A DNA stretch of 64,000 nt from Streptomyces sp. R28 (GTDB taxonomy: Bacteria; Actinomycetota; Actinomycetes; Streptomycetales; Streptomycetaceae). The number at the start of each line of letters is the position of its first letter. Positions within the stretch are counted from its first letter, which is position 1. Where the stretch lies: assembly GCF_041052385.1 (NCBI RefSeq), contig NZ_CP163439.1, positions 5,879,001-5,943,000 of the forward strand, written 5' to 3'. Positions 52,245 through 62,575 of this stretch are shown in pieces. A program made the translations under genes and the position numbers. The notes under the pieces were generated by a model that saw only the letters and a program-made list of their open reading frames with translations, was not told the origin of the DNA and made no database searches.

Positions 52245-53774
52245 GTGAGTGACTCCAGCCTGTCTGCCCTGCCCGCCTCCGACCGTCCCGATGTCGCCGC
52301 CCGGCTGAGGGATGCCCTGCTCGGGGCCTCCTTCACCGCCGATGGGCTGCTAGAACTGCTCGGCGCGCCCGCGTACACGGCGCTCGCGCGGAGCGAGACC
52401 GTGCCCGCGCTCCGGGCGACCCGGGGAGAGACGCCGCTCGAGGCGCTCGTACGGCTGTTCCTGTTGCAGCAGAACGTGCCGCACGCGCGCGTGGCGGGCG
52501 TTCTGCCCCTCGACGCGTGCCTGGAGAGCGGGTGGCTGGTCCGGGTCGGCGACGACCTCGCGGCGACCGTGGACGTACGGCCGTACGGCGGGCCCGAGGG
52601 CGAGGACTGGTTCATCGTGTCCGACCTGGGCTGCGCGGTCGGCGGGGCGGGCGGCAGCGGCAGCAACGGCCGCCAGGCGGACACAGCTGTCGTCCTCGGC
52701 GTGGGCGGTGCCTCCACGACCCTCGCCGGCATCACCGTCCGTACGCCCGTCGCCTCCGCCCTCGACCTCGGCACCGGCTCCGGCATCCAGGCGCTGCACG
52801 CCGCACAGCACGCCACGCGCGTGACGGCGACCGACCTCAACCCGCGGGCGCTGCACATCACCGCCCTGACGCTCGCGCTGTCCGGCTCCCCGGCCGTGGA
52901 CCTGCGGGAGGGCTCGCTGTTCGAGCCGCTCAAGAACGGCGAGACGTACGACCTGATCGTGTCGAACCCGCCCTTCGTGATCTCGCCGGGCGCGCGGCTG
53001 ACGTACCGCGACGGCGGGATGGGCGGGGACGATCTGTGCCGGTCGATCGTTCAGGGGGCGGGGGAGCGGCTGAACGAGGGCGGGTTCGCGCAGTTCCTCG
53101 CCAACTGGCAGCACGTGGAAGGGGAGGACTGGCAGGACCGGCTGCGGTCGTGGGTGCCGCGCGGGTGCGACGCGTGGATCGTGCAGCGCGAGGTCCAGGA
53201 CATCACGCAGTACGCCGAGCTGTGGCTCAGGGACGCCGGTGACCACCGGGGTGACCTGGTCGAGTACCAGGCGCGGTACGACGCGTGGCTGGACGAGTTC
53301 GAGGCGCGCAAGGTGAAGGCCGTGGGCTTCGGGTGGATCACGCTGCGGAAGGCGTCGGCGGCCGTGCCCTCGATCACGGTGGAGGAGTGGCCGCATCCGG
53401 TCGAGCAGCCGCTCGGCGACACGGTCCGGGCGCACTTCGGCCGGCTCGACTACCTGCGCGCCCGCGACGACGCGGCCCTGCTGGAGGACCACTTCAAGCT
53501 CGTCGGCGAGGTCGTGCAGGAGCAGGTCGGAATGCCCGGTGCCGAGGACCCGGAGCACGTCGTACTGCGCCAGCACCGCGGAATGCGCCGGGCCACGCAG
53601 GTCGACACGGTCGGCGCGGGGTTCGCGGGCGTGTGCGACGGTTCGCTGAGCGCGGGCCGCATTCTGGACGCCATCGCCCAACTGATGGGCGAGGACCCGG
53701 TGTTGCTGCGCGACCGTACGCCGGCGCAGATCCGGCTGCTGGTGGAGCAGGGGTTCCTCGAACCGGCGCGGTGA
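52245..53774 (+). CDS. SAM-dependent methyltransferase of the N5-glutamine/RlmG-like type
   Basis: 509 residues. The first 165 form an N-terminal domain of unknown role. The Rossmann methyltransferase follows: motif I LDLGTGSGIQALHAA near residue 172, acidic loop ATDLNPRAL, and NPPF in IVSNPPFVISPG near 240, the signature of enzymes that methylate planar nitrogens (Gln of release factors, or bases). A C-terminal domain of about 150 residues (LVGEVVQEQVGMPG and on) may bind substrate. The GTG at 52245 gives MSDSSLSALPASDRP. The substrate is unknown. Confidence 0.87.
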   Translation: MSDSSLSALPASDRPDVAARLRDALLGASFTADGLLELLGAPAYTALARSETVPALRATRGETPLEALVRLFLLQQNVPHARVAGVLPLDACLESGWLVRVGDDLAATVDVRPYGGPEGEDWFIVSDLGCAVGGAGGSGSNGRQADTAVVLGVGGASTTLAGITVRTPVASALDLGTGSGIQALHAAQHATRVTATDLNPRALHITALTLALSGSPAVDLREGSLFEPLKNGETYDLIVSNPPFVISPGARLTYRDGGMGGDDLCRSIVQGAGERLNEGGFAQFLANWQHVEGEDWQDRLRSWVPRGCDAWIVQREVQDITQYAELWLRDAGDHRGDLVEYQARYDAWLDEFEARKVKAVGFGWITLRKASAAVPSITVEEWPHPVEQPLGDTVRAHFGRLDYLRARDDAALLEDHFKLVGEVVQEQVGMPGAEDPEHVVLRQHRGMRRATQVDTVGAGFAGVCDGSLSAGRILDAIAQLMGEDPVLLRDRTPAQIRLLVEQGFLEPAR

Positions 53775-54267
53775 ACCTGGACGGGGTGGATCTCCGGCGG
53801 TCGTACGGTGTTCGGCGCCGCCGGCACCCGTTCAAGCCACTGGTCGGCCTGCGAGGAAGGGGATGGCGGGCGGGTACGACGCCCGTTGATCGACTGCGCC
53901 GAACCGGGCACCGACCCGGTCATAGGCACTGTTCAGGCACGCGGTGAAATGATCCACAAGAAGGGCTCCGACAACGCCACCAAGCGGTGCGGCGAGAAAT
54001 TCGAGTCGCTCACGGTCGGCAGGCCGGCGACAGAAGACGACCGGAAAGATACTCGCGCCCGGGCGAGGTCTGAGGTGGCCGAGGCGTACGAGGTCGGTGA
54101 GGGCAGCGGGCGCGGTGGGGCCGGCGTGACAGTCGGGTCCGCTCGGTGCGGGAGTCCACATCCGCGTCGGCCCCGCGTTCACCTGGGGTTCGCCTGTGCG
54201 CCGCCCGCGCGTGTCAGCCTCGCCGGGCTGGGCACTCGCGGACGGGAGAAAAGGGGCAAACGGAACC
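53775..54267. other. 490-bp gap without a convincing gene
   Basis: A plus-strand frame from 53949 (MIHKKGSDNATKRCGEKFES) has acceptable codon use for about 40 codons but no Shine-Dalgarno and then loses bias. I treat it as a possible relic only. Confidence 0.5.
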
Positions 54268-54465
54268 ATGGAAAGGGGACCGGCGATCTTCGCTGGGGTC
54301 GTGTTCGCCCTGTTCGGAGGTGGGCTGCTCGTGTGGACCGCGGTCCGGGTGCGGCAGCGCCGGCCTGTCGCCCACGGTGTGAGCCCCGTCGCATCGGCGA
54401 CGCTTGCGAGCCTTGTCTCGGTGATCGCGTTGATCCTCGGAACGTGGTGCTTCACCCGCCTCTGA
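54268..54465 (+). CDS. small two-helix membrane protein
   Basis: 65 residues: MERGPAIFAGVVFALFGGGLLVWTAVRVRQRRP, a membrane helix and basic loop, then SATLASLVSVIALILGTWCFTRL, a second helix. Both ends would face the same side. No family is recognised. The ATG at 54268 has only a weak GG-rich site upstream; an in-frame ATG at 54196 is possible. It lies 250 bp before topA on the same strand. Confidence 0.6.
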   Translation: MERGPAIFAGVVFALFGGGLLVWTAVRVRQRRPVAHGVSPVASATLASLVSVIALILGTWCFTRL

Positions 54466-54712
54466 GAACGGCCCACGAGCTGCGCGGCAATAATTGGGAG
54501 CCCCTCTTCCGGAAAGGCTCGAAAAGGCCGGTGGGCACTCCGGGCGGCAGGAATGGCGGAAGTCGGGTTACCGTTCGAGTGGCCGTTGCGGGCTTTTCCC
54601 GTTTGACAACGGGGCGGGATGTACCGTCACACTCCGCAGCGTCACCACCACCCGACCCCGGGCCCAATCGACCCTGGGGAGGCCCCAGCGTCGACCGGAG
54701 AGAAGAGCGAAG

Positions 54713-57556
54713 TTGTCCCCGACCAGCGAGACCGCACAGGGCGGCCGCCGACTCGTCATCGTCGAGTCGCCTGCCAAGGCGAAGACGATCAAGGGCTACC
54801 TGGGCCCCGGCTACGTAGTCGAAGCGAGCGTCGGGCACATCCGCGACCTCCCCAACGGCGCCGCGGAGGTGCCGGAGAAGTACACCGGCGAGGTCCGCCG
54901 CCTCGGCGTGGACGTCGAGCACGACTTCGAGCCGATCTATGTGGTCAACGCCGACAAGAAGGCGCAGGTCAAGAAGCTCAAGGACCTGCTGAAGGACTCC
55001 GACGAGCTCTACCTCGCCACCGATGAGGACCGCGAGGGCGAGGCCATCGCGTGGCACCTCCAGGAAGTGCTCAAGCCCAAGGTCCCGGTCAAGCGGATGG
55101 TCTTCCACGAGATCACCAAGGCCGCGATCCAGGCCGCCGTCGCCAACCCGCGCCAGCTCAACCAGAAGCTCGTCGACGCCCAGGAGACCCGCCGCATCCT
55201 CGACCGCCTCTACGGCTACGAGGTCTCGCCGGTCCTCTGGAAGAAGGTCATGCCGCGCCTGTCGGCGGGCCGTGTCCAGTCCGTCGCCACACGACTCGTG
55301 GTGGAGCGGGAACGCGAGCGCATCGCGTTTCGTTCTGCTGAGTACTGGGACCTGACGGGCACCTTCGCGACCGGCCGCGCGGGAGATTCGTCGGACCCGT
55401 CGTCGCTGGTCGCCCGCCTGCAGACCGTCGACGGCAGGCGGGTCGCGCAGGGCCGCGACTTCGACTCCCTGGGACAAATCAAGAGCGCGAACACCCTCCA
55501 CCTCGACGAGGCGAACGCCCGCGCCCTGGCCGCCGCCCTGGAGCAGACGCAGTTCTCCGTCCGGTCCGTCGAGTCCAAGCCGTACCGCCGCTCGCCGTAC
55601 GCCCCGTTCCGTACGACGACGCTGCAGCAGGAGGCGAGCCGCAAGCTCGGCTTCGGCGCGAAGGCCACCATGCAGGTCGCGCAGAAGCTGTACGAGAACG
55701 GCTACATCACCTACATGCGTACGGACTCCACGACGCTGAGCGACACCGCCATCGCGGCCGCCCGCGCCCAGGTCACGCAGCTTTACGGCGCCGACTACCT
55801 GCCGCCGTCCCCGCGGACGTACGCCGGGAAGGTCAAGAACGCGCAGGAGGCGCACGAGGCGATCCGCCCCTCCGGCGACCGCTTCCGCACGCCTGCCGAG
55901 ACCGGGCTGACCGGCGACCAGTTCAAGCTCTACGAGCTGATCTGGAAGCGGACCGTCGCATCCCAGATGAAGGACGCGACCGGTAACTCGGTCACGGTCA
56001 AGATCGGCGGCACGGCGGCCGACGGGCGGGACGTCGAGTTCAGCGCGTCCGGCAAGACGATCACCTTCCACGGCTTCCTGAAGGCCTACGTCGAGGGCGC
56101 CGACGACCCGAACGCCGAGCTGGACGACCGCGAGCGTCGGCTGCCGCAGGTCAACGAGGGCGACGCGCTGAGCGCCGAGGAGATCACGGTCGACGGGCAC
56201 GCCACCAAGCCCCCGGCCCGCTACACCGAGGCGTCGCTGGTCAAGGAGCTGGAAGAGCGCGAGATCGGCCGCCCGTCGACGTACGCGTCGATCATCGGCA
56301 CGATCCTCGACCGCGGCTACGTGTTCAAGAAGGGCACGGCGCTCGTCCCGTCCTTCCTGTCCTTCGCCGTGGTCAACCTCCTGGAGAAGCACTTCGGGCG
56401 GCTCGTGGACTACGACTTCACCGCCAGGATGGAGGACGACCTCGACCGCATCGCGGCCGGTCAGGCGCAGTCCGTGCCGTGGCTGAGGCGGTTCTACTTC
56501 GGTGAGACGCTGCCGGACAGCGGCTCCGCGGGCCCGGCGGGCGGCGCGGCCGACGCCGGCAACGGCGACGGGGACCACCTCGGCGGCCTCAAGGAACTGG
56601 TGACCGACCTGGGCGCGATCGACGCGCGCGAGGTGTCCTCGTTCCCGGTGGGCAACGACATCGTGCTCCGGGTCGGCCGCTACGGCCCGTACATCGAGCG
56701 CGGTGAGAAGGACTCCGAGAACCACCAGCGGGCGGACGTGCCCGAGGACCTGGCCCCGGACGAGCTGTCCGTCGAGCTCGCGGAGGAACTGCTCGCCAAG
56801 CCGAGCGGCGACTTCGAACTCGGCGCCGACCCGCAGACCGGCCACCAGATCATCGCCCGCGACGGCCGCTACGGCCCGTACGTCACCGAGGTGCTCCCCG
56901 AGGGCACCCCGAAGACCGGCAAGAACGCCGTCAAGCCGCGTACGGCCTCGCTGTTCAAGTCGATGTCCCTGGACACGGTGACGCTCGCGGACGCGCTCAA
57001 GCTGATGTCGTTGCCGCGTGTCGTGGGCGCCGACGCCGAGGGCCAGGAGATCACCGCGCAGAACGGCCGCTACGGGCCGTATCTGAAGAAGGGCACGGAC
57101 TCGCGCTCGCTGCAGACCGAGGACCAGCTCTTCACGATCACGCTCGAAGAGGCGCTGGAGATCTACTCCCAGCCCAAGCAGCGTGGCCGGGCCGCCGCCA
57201 AGCCGCCGCTGAAGGAGCTGGGCACCGACCCGGTCAGCGAGAAGCCGGTCGTGGTCAAGGACGGTCGCTTCGGGCCGTACGTCACCGACGGGGAGACCAA
57301 CGCGACCCTGCGCTCCGGCGACAGCGTCGAGACGATCACCCCGGAGCGCGGCTTCGAGCTGCTCGCCGAGAAGCGCGCGAAGGCTCCCGCCAAGAAGACG
57401 GCGAAGAAGGCCCCCGCGAAGAAGGCGACCGCCAAGAAGGCCGCCCCGGCCAAGAAGACGGCCGCCAAGAAGACCGCGGCGAAGAAGACGACGACGGCCG
57501 CGAAGAAGACGACCGCGAAGAAGGCGACGGCGTCGAAGTCGACGAGCGAGGACTGA
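54713..57556 (+). CDS. topA: DNA topoisomerase I
   Basis: 947 residues. The TOPRIM domain opens with RRLVIVESPAKAKTIKGYLG, its acidic triad is in ATDEDREGEAIAW, and the catalytic Tyr is in YITYMRTDSTT. The C-terminus has no zinc fingers but four Topo_C repeats, each with a variant of DGRYGPYV, and ends in a Lys/Ala-rich tail of 65 residues (PAKKTAKKAPAKKATAKKAA). In Streptomyces that tail aids processivity and chromosome segregation. The start is a TTG at 54713, supported by GGAGAGAAG upstream and by the MSPTSETAxGGRRLVIVES start known for the family. It relaxes negative supercoils and is essential. Confidence 0.97.
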   Translation: MSPTSETAQGGRRLVIVESPAKAKTIKGYLGPGYVVEASVGHIRDLPNGAAEVPEKYTGEVRRLGVDVEHDFEPIYVVNADKKAQVKKLKDLLKDSDELYLATDEDREGEAIAWHLQEVLKPKVPVKRMVFHEITKAAIQAAVANPRQLNQKLVDAQETRRILDRLYGYEVSPVLWKKVMPRLSAGRVQSVATRLVVERERERIAFRSAEYWDLTGTFATGRAGDSSDPSSLVARLQTVDGRRVAQGRDFDSLGQIKSANTLHLDEANARALAAALEQTQFSVRSVESKPYRRSPYAPFRTTTLQQEASRKLGFGAKATMQVAQKLYENGYITYMRTDSTTLSDTAIAAARAQVTQLYGADYLPPSPRTYAGKVKNAQEAHEAIRPSGDRFRTPAETGLTGDQFKLYELIWKRTVASQMKDATGNSVTVKIGGTAADGRDVEFSASGKTITFHGFLKAYVEGADDPNAELDDRERRLPQVNEGDALSAEEITVDGHATKPPARYTEASLVKELEEREIGRPSTYASIIGTILDRGYVFKKGTALVPSFLSFAVVNLLEKHFGRLVDYDFTARMEDDLDRIAAGQAQSVPWLRRFYFGETLPDSGSAGPAGGAADAGNGDGDHLGGLKELVTDLGAIDAREVSSFPVGNDIVLRVGRYGPYIERGEKDSENHQRADVPEDLAPDELSVELAEELLAKPSGDFELGADPQTGHQIIARDGRYGPYVTEVLPEGTPKTGKNAVKPRTASLFKSMSLDTVTLADALKLMSLPRVVGADAEGQEITAQNGRYGPYLKKGTDSRSLQTEDQLFTITLEEALEIYSQPKQRGRAAAKPPLKELGTDPVSEKPVVVKDGRFGPYVTDGETNATLRSGDSVETITPERGFELLAEKRAKAPAKKTAKKAPAKKATAKKAAPAKKTAAKKTAAKKTTTAAKKTTAKKATASKSTSED

Positions 57557-57723
57557 GCCGGGAGGACCGGGCTCGCAACGGGGCTCTTCCTGCGCCCGGT
57601 TGAGGGTCCGGTTCTTCACTTCCGGTTCGCAAAACGAACGCCTCGGCATCAGTTTGGTGTCGAGGCGGGCGTACGTTCGGGCGCACGCGCCGGGCTGTCG
57701 GTGGGTCCCGATAGGCTGAAAGC

Positions 57724-60700
57724 ATGACGCGAGCCGAGCAGCCAACGGCCCCCCACCCCGCCTCCGACGACGCCCTTGCCGCGGACTCACGCGAGCGTGC
57801 CGTCCGCGCCCTGCTGCGCCGACCGCAGCTCAAGCGCTTGTGGAGCGCGCAATTGGTGGGCGGTGTCGGCGACATGCTCGCCCTCCTTGTCCTGGTCCTG
57901 CTGGCCCTTCAGGCGGCGATCGCCGAGGGGGCGTTCGGCGGGGGGTACCGGGGCGTGGCGTTCGCAGTGGCGACCGTCTTCGGCGTGCGCATCCTGGCGA
58001 CGCTGCTCTTCGGCGCCGTACTCCTCGGCCCCCTGACGTCGCTGACCTCCCAGGAGGGCCCGCTCGACCGGCGCTGGACCATGGTCGGCGCGGACGGCCT
58101 GCGGGTCGGCCTGCTGATCGTCGCGCCCCTGTGGATCGACTGGACGCCGGACAACGCGCTGGCCGTCCTCCTGGTCACCGCCTTCGTGACCGGCGTCGCC
58201 GAACGTTTCTGGACGGTGTGCCGGGAGAGCGCGGCGCCCGCCCTGCTGCCGCCCCCGCCCCCGGAGGGTGCGACGGTACGACCGCTGCCGGATCACATGG
58301 ACGCCCTGCGCCGCCTGTCACTGCGTACGGGCTTCCTGGCGGTCCCCCTGGCCGCCGCCGCACTTGTCGTCGCCGCTCTGCTCAACAACCTGCTCGGTGC
58401 CGGACTCGACTGGTTCGACCAGCACCAGGCGGCCCTCGCGTCGTATGTCGCGGCCGGTCTGTTCGCCGCGTCCCTGTCCGTGCTGACCTTCCTGGAGCTG
58501 CCCGACACGCGCACCCCGCGCGCGCGGTCGCCGCTGGAGGGGCTGCGCCGCCCCAAGACGGGCTCGGGCGTCGACAAGGGCCGTACCGGTGCCATCCCGC
58601 TGCTGGTGACGGCGTGCGCGGCGGTCGCCGGGGCGGTGTCCGCCGCGGTCGCCGTGGCCGTGCTGCACGCCAAGGACCTGGGCGGCGGGCCGGTGCTGTA
58701 CGGCCTGGTGGTGCTCGCGCTGACCGGCGGCGTGGTCGTCGGCATCCGTACGGCGCCCTCCGTGGTGCCCGCCCTGTCGCGGCGCCGGCTGCTGGCGCTG
58801 GCGATCGCCTTCACCGGCGTCGCGCTGCTGGCCGCGGGACTCGTCCCGGACGTCACCACCGTGCTGCTGATCGTCGCGCTGGCCGGGATCGGCGCGGGCG
58901 TGGCCGCCAACAGCGGGCACACGCTGCTCGACCAGGAGGCCGAGGAATTCCGGCGGCCGCGGACGACCGAGCATCTGCACGCGGTCGTACGGGTCTGTGT
59001 GGCGCTCGGCGCGGTGATCGCGCCGCTGGTGGCCGCGCTCATCGGGCCGCACCGGCTGGAGAGCGGCAAGTTCGTCTTCGCGCACGGCGGTGCGGCGTTC
59101 ACGCTGATGCTGGTCGGGGCGCTGCTGCTGCCGGTGGCCGTGCTGGTGCTGGCCAAGGTCGACGACCGTTCCGGTGTGCCGCTGCGGCAGGATCTGCGGG
59201 ACGCGCTGCTCGGTGGGGACGACCCGGAGCAGGTGCCCGCGGCGTCCGGCTTCTTCATCGCCCTGGAGGGCGGCGACGGCGCCGGGAAGTCCACCCAGGC
59301 CGAGGCGCTCGCCGAGTGGATCCGGGGCAAGGGCCACGAGGTCGTCGTCACGCGCGAGCCGGGGGCGACGCCGGTCGGCAAGCGGCTGCGGTCGATCCTG
59401 CTGGACGTGTCGAGCGCGGGGCTGTCGCACCGGGCCGAGGCGCTGCTGTACGCGGCGGACCGCGCGGAGCACGTGGACACGGTGGTCCGGCCCGCGCTGG
59501 AGCGCGGCGCGGTCGTGATCTCGGACCGCTACGTCGACTCCTCGGTCGCCTACCAGGGGGCCGGCCGGGACCTGTCCCCGACGGAGATCGCCCGCATCAA
59601 CCGCTGGGCGACGAACGGACTCGCACCGCATCTGACCGTGCTGCTGGACGTCTCGCCGGAGATCGCCCGCGAGCGGTTCACCGAGGCGCCGGACCGGCTG
59701 GAGTCGGAGCCGGCCGAGTTCCACGCGCGCGTGCGCTCCGGATTCCTGACGCTGGCCGCGGCCGACCCCGGGCGGTACCTGGTGGTGGACGCGGGCCAGG
59801 AGCCCGAGGCGGTGACGACGGTCGTCCGGCACCGGCTCGACCAGATGCTGCCGCTGTCCGAGGCGGAGATCCAGGCTCAGGAGGAGGCTCGGCGCAAGGC
59901 CGAGGAGGAGGCCCGCCGCAAGGCCGAGGAAGAGGCCGCCCGCAAGGCCGAGGAGGAGCGCCTGGAGCGCGAGCGCCAGGAGCAGCTCGCCCGGCTGCGC
60001 GCCGAGGAGGAGGAGCGCAAGCGGCGCGAGCTGGAGGAGGCGCAGCGGCGCGAGGCCGAACGGCAGGCGGAGGAGGCCCGGCTGCGGGCCGAGGAAGCGC
60101 GTCGGCGTGCCGAGGAGGAGCGCGAGCGGCTCCTCGCGGAGGAGAAGGTACGCGCCGAGGAGGAAGCACGCCGCAAGGCCGACGAGGAACGGCGCCGCAA
60201 GCAGGCCGAGGAAGAGGCCCGGCTGCGCGCCGAGGCGGAGGCGCTCCGTCTGGAGAAGCAGCGCAAGGCCGAGGAGGCTCTGCTGCGGGCCGAGGAGGCG
60301 CGGCGGCTGGCCGAGCAGGCGGCGGCGTCGGCGCAGGCGGGGCCGAGGCCGACGGCGCCCGGGGCCGGGGCTGCTCCTGGGGACGCGGCGACGGTTCCTA
60401 CGCCGGTGGTGACGCCGGGGACGGCCCCGGGCGGGGCGTCGGACGAGACGACGGTGCTGCGGCCGGTGCGGGGTGAGGAGCGGGGCGGTGACCGTCCTTC
60501 CGATGACCGCCCTGCCGGTGAGCGCGCTTCCGGTGGCCGGGCTGCCGGAGGCCGGGCTTCCGGGGAGTCCGACTCCGAGGTGACGGCGAAGCTGCCGCAG
60601 CCGCCGGTGCCGTCGGGGGCTGCGGACGAGACCGCTGTGCTCCCGCCGGTGGTGCCTGGTGCGGCCGATGAGACCGCTGTGCTTCCGCCGGTGCCTTCGG

Positions 60701-61002
60701 GGGCCGCGGACGAGACGGCGGTGCTGCCTCCAGTTTCCGGGGCCGGGTCGGCGTCGGCGTCGAGGTCGAGGTCGGGCGAGGAGTCCGCGGATCGGGTTCC
60801 GCCGGGGTACTTCCGGGACGAGGAACGTACGCGCGAGATGCCCCAGGTCGACGAGTCGGGTGCGCCCCGGCGCAGGGCGCGGTCCGACTGGGCCGAGGAG
60901 ACGCCGCTCGATGATCTGCCGACGCTGGCGGATGAGCTGCTGGGTCCGCATGAGGACGAGTACGACGACGAGGGTGGCCGAGGTCGGGGCCGGCGGCGCT
61001 GA
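57724..61002 (+). CDS. tmk: MFS-like membrane domain fused to thymidylate kinase and a long coiled coil
   Basis: 1092 residues. Residues 40-500 are a 12-helix, MFS-like membrane region. Residues 510-715 form a complete thymidylate kinase (dTMP to dTDP): P-loop ALEGGDGAGKST, DR motif SDRYVDSSVAYQGAG, LID-like region EAPDRLESEPAEFHARV. Residues 712-870 are an almost uninterrupted charged coiled coil (EEARRKAEEEARRKAEEEAA). The last 190 residues are disordered, with a threefold repeat of PSGAADETAVLPPV near residues 960-1005. This fusion is the only tmk visible and is conserved in Streptomyces. Transport and kinase may be physically linked, which is inference. Confidence 0.93.
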   Translation: MTRAEQPTAPHPASDDALAADSRERAVRALLRRPQLKRLWSAQLVGGVGDMLALLVLVLLALQAAIAEGAFGGGYRGVAFAVATVFGVRILATLLFGAVLLGPLTSLTSQEGPLDRRWTMVGADGLRVGLLIVAPLWIDWTPDNALAVLLVTAFVTGVAERFWTVCRESAAPALLPPPPPEGATVRPLPDHMDALRRLSLRTGFLAVPLAAAALVVAALLNNLLGAGLDWFDQHQAALASYVAAGLFAASLSVLTFLELPDTRTPRARSPLEGLRRPKTGSGVDKGRTGAIPLLVTACAAVAGAVSAAVAVAVLHAKDLGGGPVLYGLVVLALTGGVVVGIRTAPSVVPALSRRRLLALAIAFTGVALLAAGLVPDVTTVLLIVALAGIGAGVAANSGHTLLDQEAEEFRRPRTTEHLHAVVRVCVALGAVIAPLVAALIGPHRLESGKFVFAHGGAAFTLMLVGALLLPVAVLVLAKVDDRSGVPLRQDLRDALLGGDDPEQVPAASGFFIALEGGDGAGKSTQAEALAEWIRGKGHEVVVTREPGATPVGKRLRSILLDVSSAGLSHRAEALLYAADRAEHVDTVVRPALERGAVVISDRYVDSSVAYQGAGRDLSPTEIARINRWATNGLAPHLTVLLDVSPEIARERFTEAPDRLESEPAEFHARVRSGFLTLAAADPGRYLVVDAGQEPEAVTTVVRHRLDQMLPLSEAEIQAQEEARRKAEEEARRKAEEEAARKAEEERLERERQEQLARLRAEEEERKRRELEEAQRREAERQAEEARLRAEEARRRAEEERERLLAEEKVRAEEEARRKADEERRRKQAEEEARLRAEAEALRLEKQRKAEEALLRAEEARRLAEQAAASAQAGPRPTAPGAGAAPGDAATVPTPVVTPGTAPGGASDETTVLRPVRGEERGGDRPSDDRPAGERASGGRAAGGRASGESDSEVTAKLPQPPVPSGAADETAVLPPVVPGAADETAVLPPVPSGAADETAVLPPVSGAGSASASRSRSGEESADRVPPGYFRDEERTREMPQVDESGAPRRRARSDWAEETPLDDLPTLADELLGPHEDEYDDEGGRGRGRRR

Positions 61003-61052
61003 GGTCGGTCACTGAGGTCGGTCACTGAGGTCGGCCGCTGGGGTCGGTCATG
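61001..61052. repeat. four 13-bp repeats after the tmk stop
   Basis: GAGGTCGGTCACT at 61001, 61014, a variant at 61027 and another at 61040. The first overlaps the TGA stop. The rest of 61053-61317 shows no gene and no strong hairpin. Confidence 0.75.
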
Positions 61053-61317
61053 AGGCGCGCGGTGCTTCGGTCGGCGCGGGGGTGGGGCACTGGCCCGCGC
61101 TTGCGGGGTGCCGCCCCCAGCTCTTCGAGCATGGTTTGACGGGCTGGTGCTGCGTCCGTTGGCCGCGGCATGCGTACGTTTGGCCGGCCTGGCGGTGCTG
61201 TCGGCCGCGGATCAGCTGTCCGGCGCGTGACTGCCTGGCCGACCGGAGCCCGTTGTCAGTGCCGCCCCTCACAATGGAATCCGCGACGCGAGATGTGACG
61301 GAAGGGTGGCGGAACCC

Positions 61318-62523
61318 ATGAGCGTGTGGGACGACCTGGTGGGGCAGGAGAGGGTGAGCGAGCAGCTGGGTGCTGCCGCTCGGGACGCCGATGCCCTCGT
61401 CACCGCCGCCGCTGCCGACGCGCCTCCCCCCGAGGCGTCCAAGATGACGCATGCCTGGTTGTTCACGGGCCCGCCCGGGGCGGGGCGGAATCAGGCGGCG
61501 CGTGCCTTCGCGGCCGCGCTGCAGTGCGTCAGCCCTGATCGGGCACTGGGCGGCGCCCCTGGATGCGGGTTCTGCGACGGCTGCCATACGGCGCTGGTCG
61601 GCACACATGCCGACGTCACCACCGTCGCCGCCGTCGGCACCCAGATCCTCGCCGACGACATGCGGGACACCGTCCGCAAGTCGTTCACCTCACCGGCGAA
61701 CGGCCGCTGGCAGGTCATCCTCGTCGAGGACGCCGAGCGGCTGAACGAGAAGTCGGCCAACGCCGTCCTGAAGGCAGTGGAGGAGCCCGCCCCCCGCACG
61801 GTCTGGCTGCTCTGTGCCCCCTCCATCGAGGACGTCCTGCCCACCATCCGCTCCCGCTGCCGCCACCTGAACCTGAGCACGCCCTCGGTCGACGCCGTCG
61901 CCGACATGCTCGTACGGCGGGAAGGCATCGAGCCCGAGGTCGCCACTGCCGTGTCCCGCGCCACGCAGGGGCACGTCGACCGGGCCCGGCGCCTGGCCAC
62001 CGACCCGGCCGCCCGTGAGCGCCGGGCCGCCGTCCTCAAACTGCCTCTCCGGCTCGGCGACGTCGGCGGTTGCCTCAAGGCCGCCCAGGAACTCGTCGAC
62101 GCCGCTGCCGAGGACGCCAAGCAGCTCGCCGAGGAGATGGACGGCAAGGAGACCGAAGAGCTGAAAGCGGCGATGGGTGCGGGCCAGGGCGGCAGGATGC
62201 CGCGCGGCACGGCGGGCGTGATGAAGGAGCTGGAGGACAAGCAGAAGCGGCGCCGTACGCGGACGCAGCGCGACAGCCTCGACCTCGCGCTGACCGACCT
62301 CACCGCCTTCTACCGCGACGTCCTCGCCCTCCAACTCGGCTCCCGCGTCGCCCTCGCCAACATCGACGCCGAGGACGCTCTGGAGCGCCTTGCCCGCGAC
62401 AGTGCCCCGGAGTCCACGCTGCGCCGCATCGAGGCGATCGCCGCCTGTCGCGACGCCCTCGACCGCAATGTGGCGCCGCTGCTGGCGGTGGAGGCGATGA
62501 CCATGGCCCTGAGAGCCGGCTGA
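61318..62523 (+). CDS. holB: DNA polymerase III subunit delta'
   Basis: 401 residues from the ATG at 61318 (MSVWDDLVGQERVSEQLGAAA). The AAA+ clamp-loader fold is clear, with GPPGAGRNQ in place of a true Walker A (Lys replaced by Arg-Asn), as in delta' proteins, which do not hydrolyse ATP. The zinc-binding Cys are in CGFCDGC with an earlier APGC. LVEDAERLNEKSANAVLKAVEEP and the SRC motif (TIRSRCRHL) follow. A GTG at 61306 in frame is an alternative. It is downstream of tmk, the usual pairing. Confidence 0.93.
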   Translation: MSVWDDLVGQERVSEQLGAAARDADALVTAAAADAPPPEASKMTHAWLFTGPPGAGRNQAARAFAAALQCVSPDRALGGAPGCGFCDGCHTALVGTHADVTTVAAVGTQILADDMRDTVRKSFTSPANGRWQVILVEDAERLNEKSANAVLKAVEEPAPRTVWLLCAPSIEDVLPTIRSRCRHLNLSTPSVDAVADMLVRREGIEPEVATAVSRATQGHVDRARRLATDPAARERRAAVLKLPLRLGDVGGCLKAAQELVDAAAEDAKQLAEEMDGKETEELKAAMGAGQGGRMPRGTAGVMKELEDKQKRRRTRTQRDSLDLALTDLTAFYRDVLALQLGSRVALANIDAEDALERLARDSAPESTLRRIEAIAACRDALDRNVAPLLAVEAMTMALRAG

Positions 62524-62575
62524 TCTGGCCGCCCGCGTCCACTCGTCCCACCCCTCTCACCCGCAAGTGATCAAC

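Noticed and set aside
53808..54818. 336-codon plus-strand frame across the gap before topA
   Set aside because: It overlaps the small membrane-protein gene and the topA leader out of frame and has no recognisable domain; only a short part from 53949 is codon-biased.
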